From Planctomycetota bacterium (lineage in GTDB: Bacteria; Planctomycetota; PUPC01; JACPCR01), in NCBI GenBank assembly GCA_030740295.1, contig JASLXP010000712.1, forward strand, positions 1 to 7,839: a DNA stretch of 7,839 bases, written 5' to 3'. The notes under the pieces were generated by a model. The model saw only the letters and a program-made list of their open reading frames with translations. It made no database searches and was not told the origin of the DNA. This document shows, one piece after another, positions 1-5,720 of the stretch; within the stretch, counting starts at the first letter, position 1, and each line of letters begins with the position of its first letter. The position numbers and the translations under genes are program-made.

Positions 1-98
1 ACGATGACCTTTCGGACCTCGCGGAGGATTTTCTCCTTGCCCTGTCCGATGCTCTCGATGGCGTCTGTGCCCGTGGGGGCAGTCGTGCTTTCGCTCAC
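1..98 (-). CDS. Second MoxR-family AAA+ ATPase, N-terminal fragment (runs off window edge)
   Basis: A GTG start at 98-96 overlaps the TGA of the upstream moxR (95-97) as GTGA. It is preceded by GGAG at 107-110, 8 nt away. Thirty-two codons are visible before the edge. After a Ser/Thr/Pro-rich lead the protein reads IGQGKEKILREVRKVI, with the next codon beginning GT (Val). This lines up with the neighbouring MoxR segment ARESIITELAKMIVGQ, the helix and VGQ motif that open the MoxR AAA+ core. The likely product is therefore a second, tandem MoxR-type ATPase, an ATP-dependent chaperone of the cytoplasm. The Walker motifs lie outside the window, so the family call rests on this short N-terminal similarity and on position. 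The 4-base overlap implies translational coupling with the gene before it. Confidence 0.6.
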   Translation of the reverse strand, partial: MSESTTAPTGTDAIESIGQGKEKILREVRKVI

Positions 99-1108
99 GT
101 TGATGGCTCCGGAACGTGTTCGACCAATTTATTAATGACATCCTCCACGGACATCTTGTCTACCTCGGCCCGAAACGACAGACCGATGCGGTGGCGAAGC
201 ACCGGCGTGATTGACTTTCGTATGTCTGCGGCTCTGACAGTATCGCGACCGTCTTGCGCAGAGCTGGACTTCGCAGCGAGGGAAATATTCTGGCTCGCAC
301 GGAGACCGGCGCCCCAGGCGACGTATTCTTTTATGAAATCAGGCGCTCCCTCGATTGTCGGCCGACTTGTCCCGACAAGATCGACGATGTATTCGCCGAG
401 GTCTGGCGGCAAGGTCACGCGGCGCACTGCGGTGGCGAACTCTTCCAACTGGCTGCCGTCGATCACTTTCCCGAGTTCGACCGATTCCACGCCGGTCGAG
501 TATCGGACGACATCTACTTCGTCGTCGTCGGGCAGGTAATCCATGAGGATCGAGAGCATGAACCGATCCTGCTGGGCTTCCGGCAGTGGGTAGGTGCCTT
601 CCTGCTCCATCGAAATCTGCGTGGCGATCACATAGAAAGGCCGGGGTAGCGGATGCGTCTCGCCGCCAAGTGTCACCTGTTTCTCCTGCATGACTTCGAG
701 GAGGGCGGCCTGCGTCTTGGGCGGTGTGCGGTTGATTTCGTCGGCGAGGATCACGTTCGTGAAGACCGGCCCCCTGACGAACTTTACGAACCGGTGACCG
801 GTCGTCTCGTCCTCCTCCAGAATTTCCGTGCCGCTGATATCCGAAGGCATCAGGTCTGGCGTGAACTGAATCCGCTTGTAATCCAAATCCATCACCTTAG
901 CGATGGAAGCGGCGAGGATCGTCTTCGCCGTACCTGGCGGCCCTTGAATCATGCAGTGCCCGCCGGAAAACATCCCCACCAGGAGCTGATCAATCGCCTC
1001 GTCCTGGCCGACAATCATCTTGGCCAGCTCGGTGATGATGCTCTCGCGGGCAGCTTTGATGCGACCCAGGATCGGTTGGAGATCGGGCAAGGCTTCTGTG
1101 GCTGTCAT
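95..1108 (-). CDS. MoxR-family AAA+ ATPase with altered sensor-1 motif
   Basis: The protein has 337 aa, a usual length for MoxR ATPases, which act as cytoplasmic chaperones for assembling or activating partner proteins (often vWA-domain proteins). In order: VGQ at 33-35, Walker A GPPGTAKT at 56-63, the TPDLMPSDISG segment at 83-93, Walker B VILADE at 119-124 followed by INR, sensor-1 region IATQISMEQEGTYPLPEA at 161-178, DRF at 181-183, and sensor-2 VLRHRI at 303-308. Family members normally read ATQNPxExxGTxPLPEAQLDRF. Here N and P are replaced by I165 and S166, and L by Q180, while the Walker motifs are intact. The start is ATG at 1108-1106; no Shine-Dalgarno is visible, but the ATG overlaps the stop of a possible 55-aa ORF as ATGA, so coupling could supply ribosomes. 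A second MoxR-like gene follows with a GTGA overlap. The DUF58 partner typical of this family is not in view. Confidence 0.95.
   Translation of the reverse strand: MTATEALPDLQPILGRIKAARESIITELAKMIVGQDEAIDQLLVGMFSGGHCMIQGPPGTAKTILAASIAKVMDLDYKRIQFTPDLMPSDISGTEILEEDETTGHRFVKFVRGPVFTNVILADEINRTPPKTQAALLEVMQEKQVTLGGETHPLPRPFYVIATQISMEQEGTYPLPEAQQDRFMLSILMDYLPDDDEVDVVRYSTGVESVELGKVIDGSQLEEFATAVRRVTLPPDLGEYIVDLVGTSRPTIEGAPDFIKEYVAWGAGLRASQNISLAAKSSSAQDGRDTVRAADIRKSITPVLRHRIGLSFRAEVDKMSVEDVINKLVEHVPEPST
107..110 (-). promoter_or_regulatory. Ribosome binding site for the second MoxR-like gene
   Basis: GGAG on the minus strand ends 8 nt before the GTG at 98-96. It lies inside the last codons of the upstream moxR. 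It supports the GTG start and a coupled-translation arrangement. Most other genes in the window have no such motif. Confidence 0.5.
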
Positions 1109-1272
1109 TGTTTCTGGTTTCGTCTGAGGCAGGCTTGCGAGGTCCCGTTCATCTTGGGGTCACGACGGCTGGGGGTAACAGGGACGTCATTCTGCTTACT
1201 GATTCTTCCTTCTATCTTGGATTTCAGGATCTCATTCTCGGCGGCAAAAATTGCTGCAAACCGGGCGTCCAT
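1105..1272 (-). CDS. Possible small protein (55 aa) overlapping the moxR start
   Basis: An ORF runs from ATG at 1272-1270 to TGA at 1107-1105. The stop shares bases with the moxR ATG (ATGA), the classic arrangement for translational coupling. The N-terminal half, MDARFAAIFAAENEILKSKI, could form an amphipathic helix. The C-terminal half is rich in Arg, Lys and Asn and looks unstructured. No membrane helix or known domain is seen, and there is no good Shine-Dalgarno before the ATG. The frame is the same as that of the isomerase upstream and stays open from the isomerase stop (1324-1326), so part of the openness may be chance. In favour: moxR has no Shine-Dalgarno of its own. Against: the short length and unremarkable composition. 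Function unknown. Confidence 0.3.
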   Translation of the reverse strand: MDARFAAIFAAENEILKSKIEGRISKQNDVPVTPSRRDPKMNGTSQACLRRNQKQ

Positions 1273-1323
1273 CCAAAAGTGCCGAAGTTGAAAGCATCGT
1301 CGTGCGTGCGCCTTTGGGCATTC

Positions 1324-2250
1324 TCATGGCGGAGGGTCCGGAAGAAATGTAGCGGCATCTTCAAGGGCTCGCCAGATCCGAATCGTCAGGTCCATCCATT
1401 GTCTCCACTGCTCAACGCTCTGATCGGGATGGCCATATATCCCTGGCATTTCGAAGGTTGCGGGGAAGGGAAAGTCGATTTCGCGAAGTGCGCGGATGAT
1501 TTCGATCCAGTTGAGAGTACCCAGGCCCGGGATCAGGTGGAGGTCGCGGCCGGATATGTCGGCTTCGACTGCGGGGCCTGAGAAATCAAAACCGCGAGGG
1601 CCAAGATTGTCGTGCAGATGTGTATCCCGCAACAGGGAACCCGCGGCACGAATGACTGCGGCCGTGTTTTCGCCGTTGGCGTGAGAGTGACCTGTATCGA
1701 TGATGAAGCCGAGGTTCGTAAGATTCATCGACCGGATGAAATCAAGGATCTGAGAGGAGTCCCTCGACCAGTGCATAAGCGGCAGATTCTCCAAGTTGAT
1801 TTCAATCCCTCTGTCGGCCGCGTAACCGCAAGTTTCTGGCAAGACCTCTGCCATCATTTCATCGAGCTGGCTGTGTGCCACGCGGCTCACCCGATCTCCG
1901 TCACTGACATCCTCCGGCCCTTGCAGATGGACGTGACGAAAATGCCAGACGGTGCTGCGGACGCCGAGGTTGGCCGCGATGTCGATGATTTTCCGATTGG
2001 TATCGAGACTTCCAGTGATGTCACCGGCCCGAACGAGCGCGACGGGAGGGTGGAGAGCCGTCTGTTCTATGTCTCTCGCCCGGATGGCGTCCGCGATCCG
2101 ACCCATCCGCCGCTCGTCACTCAACTGCCCCATGCCCATACCCATGCCTACGTAACGAATCCCCAGATCCTGGAGAGCTGCCAGATACTCGTCAAAGTTC
2201 TCAAAATAGAACGGAGCGTAGAAGGCCAGCTCAAATATTTGTCCGCTCAA
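1324..2250 (-). CDS. Sugar phosphate isomerase/epimerase-like TIM-barrel protein
   Basis: The protein has 308 aa and belongs to the xylose-isomerase-like TIM-barrel (AP endonuclease 2) superfamily, which covers IolE/IolI-type and related sugar isomerases, epimerases and dehydratases using a divalent metal. Motifs follow the barrel order: INLENLP around E154, GFIIDTGHSHANG with D185 and H188, THLHDN with H211, H213 and D214, DLHLIPGLGTLNW with H238, and ATFEMPG with E267. The likely metal ligands are E154, D185, H211 or H213, and E267 (inferred from the family pattern). No signal peptide is seen, so it is probably cytoplasmic. The start is TTG at 2250-2248: GAGGG sits 7 nt upstream and an in-frame TAA at 2277-2275 leaves no ATG or GTG alternative. 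The C-terminus ends in Pro residues. An unusual Met-Gly run (MGMGMGM) at 35-41 comes from a hexamer-like DNA repeat. The substrate cannot be named. Confidence 0.88.
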   Translation of the reverse strand: MSGQIFELAFYAPFYFENFDEYLAALQDLGIRYVGMGMGMGQLSDERRMGRIADAIRARDIEQTALHPPVALVRAGDITGSLDTNRKIIDIAANLGVRSTVWHFRHVHLQGPEDVSDGDRVSRVAHSQLDEMMAEVLPETCGYAADRGIEINLENLPLMHWSRDSSQILDFIRSMNLTNLGFIIDTGHSHANGENTAAVIRAAGSLLRDTHLHDNLGPRGFDFSGPAVEADISGRDLHLIPGLGTLNWIEIIRALREIDFPFPATFEMPGIYGHPDQSVEQWRQWMDLTIRIWRALEDAATFLPDPPP

Positions 2251-2458
2251 AGGGATGCCCTCGAAAGAATCTGATTATCTGTGTTCTCTGCGGATACTGA
2301 AGGGCGAAGCCGTGTCATCACTTGCCCGGATCGCCGAGTGGTCACCTTGGCTCGTCCTTGTCTGAATTTAAAAGGCATTTGTCCCCCACCATAGCGGGAC
2401 TATCCAGAAGCCAGGATCTGGCGTAGTTGGACTCCTGAGTCCGGGTTCCCTTCTGCGA
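2251..2458. other. Intergenic spacer with a cluster of short inverted repeats
   Basis: This 208-bp stretch lies between the 237-aa membrane protein and the isomerase. It holds three short inverted repeats in a row: GTCCC/GGGAC (2381-2385 and 2396-2400), GCCAG-GAT-CTGGC (2410-2422) and GGACT-CCTG-AGTCC (2429-2442). None is followed by a T-run on the minus strand, so they are not classical intrinsic terminators. The last one begins 17 bp after the upstream stop codon and could protect the 3' end of the mRNA. A 43-codon Arg-rich ORF (2247-2378, minus) also lies here and stops over the isomerase start; I do not regard it as a gene. Confidence 0.35.
2258..2262 (-). promoter_or_regulatory. Ribosome binding site deciding a TTG start
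   Basis: GAGGG on the minus strand lies 7 nt before the TTG at 2250-2248. With the in-frame stop at 2277-2275, this makes TTG the only credible start of the isomerase-like gene. Confidence 0.6.
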
Positions 2459-3172
2459 TTAATCCACCGCGAATGGGTCGGTTCGTGCAATCAGCCCCAT
2501 CAGTGCCCATTCATCTGACTCTGAATCGGCACTCACTTCCGCCAGGAGCTCCCCTGTTTCCTCCGAATCGATATTTACCGATACCTCTTCGTAGAGAATG
2601 TTCAATGCCTGGAGGTCCTCGTAATCGAGCTTCATGCGACCCCAGATGCTGGTGTCGTCTTTCCGGGACGCGTCTACCTCAGGAACTTCGGCATCGAGGG
2701 CGCGCAGCCGGGCGGCAAGTTTGGCCGCGTTTTCTTCTCGATGCGCGGCGATTTCTTCCAGACGCTCCCTGTGGCCTCCATAAACGGCTGACGCGGCGTG
2801 CTCCTTAATCTGCGACGCCAGGGCTTGTTCCTTTTCGTAGCAGCGTGAGAGCGCGTCTGAGGATTCCGTCAGATTCTCACCAAGGAAGAATCCGAGCAGG
2901 GTACCCTTTTTCCAACGTTCCTTGAAGAAGGCCAGGAATCTATCCTGTTCGTCCGGCTCTGCTGGTTCGTTCTCGCCACGGACGGGCGGATTGTAGGTAG
3001 GCGCCATCTCGACAATGCCAAGGACTCCCAAAGCCAATGCGAAGATGAGGAAGAAATAGAAAGGCGCTTCCGAATTCGTAATGCCTTGCACGGCGATGCC
3101 CCATACCAGGAGCATGACCCCGAGGAGAAGGAAGATCCAACCGCGAAAAAAAGATGAAGTGATGCTTCTCAT
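2459..3172 (-). CDS. Membrane-anchored protein of unknown function, two TM helices plus soluble helical domain
   Basis: The protein has 237 aa; I do not recognise the family. Two hydrophobic helices stand at the N-terminus, about residues 10-28 (GWIFLLLGVMLLVWGIAV) and 38-55 (FYFFLIFALALGVLGIVE). R2 and R10 before the first helix suggest that both termini are cytoplasmic. Residues 60-237 are soluble, strongly charged and mostly helical. Residues 103-162 (around LSRCYEKEQALASQIKE and RERLEEIAAHREENAAKLAARL) look like a coiled coil or helical hairpin. The acidic tail contains DSEETGELLAEVSADSESDE. There is no signal-peptide cleavage site, lipobox or catalytic motif. The ATG at 3172-3170 is the first usable start; its leader is A-rich and has no Shine-Dalgarno. 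The gene sits about 220 bp after the DUF6785-like gene and about 210 bp before the isomerase, so it could be transcribed alone or with them. Confidence 0.8.
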   Translation of the reverse strand: MRSITSSFFRGWIFLLLGVMLLVWGIAVQGITNSEAPFYFFLIFALALGVLGIVEMAPTYNPPVRGENEPAEPDEQDRFLAFFKERWKKGTLLGFFLGENLTESSDALSRCYEKEQALASQIKEHAASAVYGGHRERLEEIAAHREENAAKLAARLRALDAEVPEVDASRKDDTSIWGRMKLDYEDLQALNILYEEVSVNIDSEETGELLAEVSADSESDEWALMGLIARTDPFAVD

Positions 3173-3301
3173 GATTTGAATTTGTTCGTTTGCGAGTTTC
3201 CCAGCCTGTGGCCAGGGATTTTATTCAGAACGATTCCATTTGGCTAAGCGAGTTTTAAGATGCCTGGAATGTGCGAGATGGTCGGGGCTGCCTGACCTGT
3301 C

Positions 3302-3314
3302 CGCCAGACTGGCG
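3302..3314. repeat. 13-bp palindrome in intergenic spacer (possible operator)
   Basis: CGCCAG-A-CTGGCG is a perfect dyad with 6-bp arms. It lies in the 221-bp spacer between the DUF6785-like gene (ends 3394) and the membrane protein (starts 3172). There is no T-run after it on either strand. It could be a regulator binding site for the downstream gene or part of a 3' hairpin of the upstream one. Nothing else in this spacer stands out apart from a weak CCTG-TGGC-CAGG hairpin near 3205-3216. Confidence 0.25.
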
Positions 3315-3393
3315 TGCGTCATCGGCCTGGAGACAGAATCACTGGCCCGAAAGATACTGACAGCCGGCGGTGTGAGACCGTGAATGCGTTCGT

Positions 3394-5358
3394 TCAGCCC
3401 AGCGTAAAGCCGACGGCCCCGTATCCGATGATGGCCTGGATAATGGACCAATAGCCTGCGGTGACGAATCCGCCGACCGCAAGCCCGATAAAGAACGGCC
3501 TGGCCCGCCGATAGAAGGCTCCTCCACCCACCCAGAGAATCCCGACCTTCGCCAGCCACGCGGAGAAGACGGAGAACCAAATGAAAGAAATGGGATGCGT
3601 GTAGCCGAGGGCGAAGCCCAATGGATGAATGGGCCACCCATGGCAGACTGTCGGGATCCACATCAGGCACAGCATGCTCAAGGCCCCGATCCCCATGAAA
3701 AAGAACTGCCAACTGCCGAAGGGCACGTCGACGATCATCTGATTCTTTGCCCACCGGTAAATGTAGTGATGGTACGCCCGGTGAAAACCCCAGCCTCCAA
3801 GATTCAAGCACCCGTGGCGGTAGGGCAGGAAAAGGACGATGAAAAAGGCAGCTATCAAGCTCACTGCCAGGGCCAGCACAAGTGCCAAGGCTATCCTTCG
3901 GCGATGGCTGGGTATCTCGTCGACGAGCCGGAGTCCATTCGCTGTGGAAGCCATTACCGTGGTCCGGGTATCCATGGCGTACGGTGCCGTCATGGCAAGC
4001 CCGACGACTCCGGACGTGCCGAGTTCGGCCGTGCCAAGCGTATGGAGAGATGCCACGGCCGGTACCACCGGAGACCGGGCGTAGGCCATCCCGCCCTGCG
4101 CGACCACTCTTGTGAGGCCCACAAAGAGAATGCCCATCCAGAAGCTCAATACCAGCGCACTGGCCCCGAGCCCGGTCCGGTACCACCAGAAGAAGACATA
4201 GGCGCCAGCGATAAGTAGGCCCAGCCAGGCGGCGCGATAGGTGATGATCTCATCCTTGTCTCCTTCCGGATTCCCGGCGCCAAGAGCTGCAGCGATGGTC
4301 CCCCTCAGGTGATGCCTACCGCGCCACAGGCCGACCAGAACCAGGACCAACATCGCGCCGAGGGCCTGATTGGATATCTCCTGACGGCCGGGCGCAGAAT
4401 AGGGCTGGGTCGGCCCGATGCTCCATCCGGTGGACTGAAAAATGCCCTGTTCGAGAATTGCCACGAGAGCAAACACCCAGATGCTCAACAGAACATCCGA
4501 GGACAGAAGGAAGGCCAGTCCGACGACTTCGAAAAAGAAAGAAATCCTCAACTGAATTCTGAATTCGGGAAGGTAAATCCTCCTGTGCAATTCGATCACG
4601 GGCACGTCCGGAAAATACGAATGAAGCGCTTTCAAGGAATAGACAAATGCCGGCACCGCCACACCGATCCAGAAAGCCGCGCGCCGATACGTCGGGACAA
4701 CGCTTTCATCTTCGCTCCCCAGCACTGCGAGTGGCAGTTGCGCGAGAGGGTAACTCAGCCTTTCATGCTGGACCCACTGCCGGCGGAAAAGCACCATCAG
4801 GCAGATGCAGCCGATATAAAATGCGAAGATGAACAGTCCCCAACGAAGAAGGGGGCCCTGCCATGCCTCCCAGGGAATGCCGTTCATCCACTCTTGCCAG
4901 GTTGCTTCCGGTTCCAACTGGATTCCCTCGAAGAACGGCCTCGCAATCTCTTCGTCGAGGACGAAGTAATCTTCCGGAAGGTTGGGGATGACCGTTTCAC
5001 GCCACTCATTTTCACGCGTGGCATAGTAGGAAGGTGCCGCTATCCAGGGGATGAGCAGCATCGTGAAGCCCCAGGACGGCACCGCGCACGCCACGATCAT
5101 CATGATGTAACAGACCAGGAGTTCTGATCTGGCAAACGCCAGGCGGGAGCAGCACCACTTGAGCGCGAGATTGATGTTAAGGGCAAGCACAAACAGGAGA
5201 AAGATCGCCGCCCCGGTGGAGAAGTCCGCGGCAAGAGGAGAGGCCCTCACGTAGCCCACCAGGTAAGGTTCACCGAGGTTGATCAGAATACACAGAGCCG
5301 CGCCAACAAGGATGGAACGAAACGTCACGGCTGGCCTGGGATTCAAGGGGTTTTCCAT
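3394..5358 (-). CDS. DUF6785-family polytopic membrane protein (transporter-like)
   Basis: The protein has 654 aa with about 13-14 hydrophobic segments, roughly at 14-36, 48-67, 79-105, 170-192, 226-246, 270-305 (two), 332-347, 375-395, 398-418, 489-512, 550-572, 590-612 and 622-648. The layout and the signatures HERLSYPLAQLPL (198-210), VAQGGMAYARSP (419-430) and PFFIGLAVGGF (621-631) match, from memory, the DUF6785/DUF6784 proteins common in Planctomycetota, Lentisphaerota and relatives. These resemble oligopeptide-type (OPT) transporters, but no substrate is established. A large non-membrane loop at 106-169 is rich in Trp and Glu and probably forms an outside or cap domain. The start is ATG at 5358-5356, with a weak GGAAA 8 nt before it. 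No ABC or other energy-coupling partner is adjacent. The gene is divergent from the ceramidase-like gene. Transport is inferred; the family call is fairly sure. Confidence 0.8.
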   Translation of the reverse strand: MENPLNPRPAVTFRSILVGAALCILINLGEPYLVGYVRASPLAADFSTGAAIFLLFVLALNINLALKWCCSRLAFARSELLVCYIMMIVACAVPSWGFTMLLIPWIAAPSYYATRENEWRETVIPNLPEDYFVLDEEIARPFFEGIQLEPEATWQEWMNGIPWEAWQGPLLRWGLFIFAFYIGCICLMVLFRRQWVQHERLSYPLAQLPLAVLGSEDESVVPTYRRAAFWIGVAVPAFVYSLKALHSYFPDVPVIELHRRIYLPEFRIQLRISFFFEVVGLAFLLSSDVLLSIWVFALVAILEQGIFQSTGWSIGPTQPYSAPGRQEISNQALGAMLVLVLVGLWRGRHHLRGTIAAALGAGNPEGDKDEIITYRAAWLGLLIAGAYVFFWWYRTGLGASALVLSFWMGILFVGLTRVVAQGGMAYARSPVVPAVASLHTLGTAELGTSGVVGLAMTAPYAMDTRTTVMASTANGLRLVDEIPSHRRRIALALVLALAVSLIAAFFIVLFLPYRHGCLNLGGWGFHRAYHHYIYRWAKNQMIVDVPFGSWQFFFMGIGALSMLCLMWIPTVCHGWPIHPLGFALGYTHPISFIWFSVFSAWLAKVGILWVGGGAFYRRARPFFIGLAVGGFVTAGYWSIIQAIIGYGAVGFTLG

Positions 5359-5720
5359 CGATCACATTTCCAACGGTCCGAGTCCGGAAGTGGATTCTTT
5401 GCTTTCATCCTCTCGCGTTTCGCCTCGATATGCGAGACGGAGTCGATGGCCTGTTGCGTGCTGTTGCCCGCCTGTCCGAGAGTACCCGGACGCGGCAATC
5501 TGCCAAGCTTTGCGGCGTCTGGCGGCTTTCGGCGACCGTCGGATTGCCGTTGCCAGCCTCCGAGTCGATCCCGGACCCATCAGTTGGCCCTCGACGGTGG
5601 CTTGCCGTTCTTCGTATGACTCGGTTAAGTTTTTATCCTCGGATTTCTACATTGACCTGGTTCGCAAACTCCGAGACCGGGGCGAAAGTTGCCCCCCGGG
5701 AATTAATAGCCATTTCCGCT
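5359..5720. promoter_or_regulatory. Divergent intergenic region between membrane protein and hydrolase
   Basis: This 362-bp region must hold the promoters for both flanking genes unless transcription enters from elsewhere. No strong sigma-70 promoter is visible. The best plus-strand candidate is TTAAGT (5625-5630), 17 bp, TACATT (5648-5653), which is weak. An 8-bp inverted repeat, CGGCAATC (5493-5500) and GATTGCCG (5542-5549), is separated by 41 bp and could be a paired operator or chance. The frame of the downstream gene stays open back to 5430 on the plus strand, and a 72-codon Arg-rich frame is open on the minus strand (5362-5580). Neither looks coding. Confidence 0.45.
5677..5699 (+). promoter_or_regulatory. 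Leader hairpin before the ceramidase-like gene
   Basis: CCGGGGC (5677-5683) can pair with GCCCC (5691-5695) and GG (5698-5699), with a 2-nt bulge and the loop GAAAGTT. This GC-rich hairpin ends 21 nt before the ATG at 5721. No T-run follows, so it is more likely an mRNA leader structure than a terminator. The gene has no Shine-Dalgarno near its ATG, so folding here could affect ribosome access (inference). Confidence 0.3.

Noticed and set aside
653..2274. Plus-strand open frames of 157-220 codons opposite moxR and the isomerase
   Set aside because: They are antisense shadows of two genes with clear catalytic motifs on the minus strand.
2247..2378. 43-codon ORF (minus) stopping over the isomerase TTG start
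   Set aside because: It is Arg/Ser-rich with no structural pattern. The isomerase has its own Shine-Dalgarno, so coupling is not needed; the overlap is probably chance.
2381..2450. tRNA-like or classical terminator reading of the hairpin cluster
   Set aside because: The hairpins do not form a cloverleaf with matching acceptor ends, and no T-run follows any stem on the minus strand.
3221..4186. 321-codon open frame on the minus strand inside the DUF6785-like gene
   Set aside because: It overlaps the 654-aa gene in another frame, is rich in Arg, Gly, His and Ser, and lacks the hydrophobic pattern or motifs of a real protein. It is a by-product of GC-rich codons.
3595..5127. Long plus-strand open frames opposite the DUF6785-like gene (207 and 272 codons)
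   Set aside because: They are antisense to a well-supported membrane-protein gene and encode low-hydrophobicity, His/Arg/Pro-rich sequence with no motif.
5362..5580. 72-codon ORF (minus) ending 3 nt before the DUF6785-like start
   Set aside because: It is strongly Arg-rich with no hydrophobic core or motif, typical of chance frames in GC-rich intergenic DNA.
5430..5720. In-frame N-terminal extension of the ceramidase-like gene starting at ATG 5430
   Set aside because: The 97 extra residues are Arg/Ser-rich, have no signal peptide or family similarity, and the conserved opening of the family begins shortly after the ATG at 5721.
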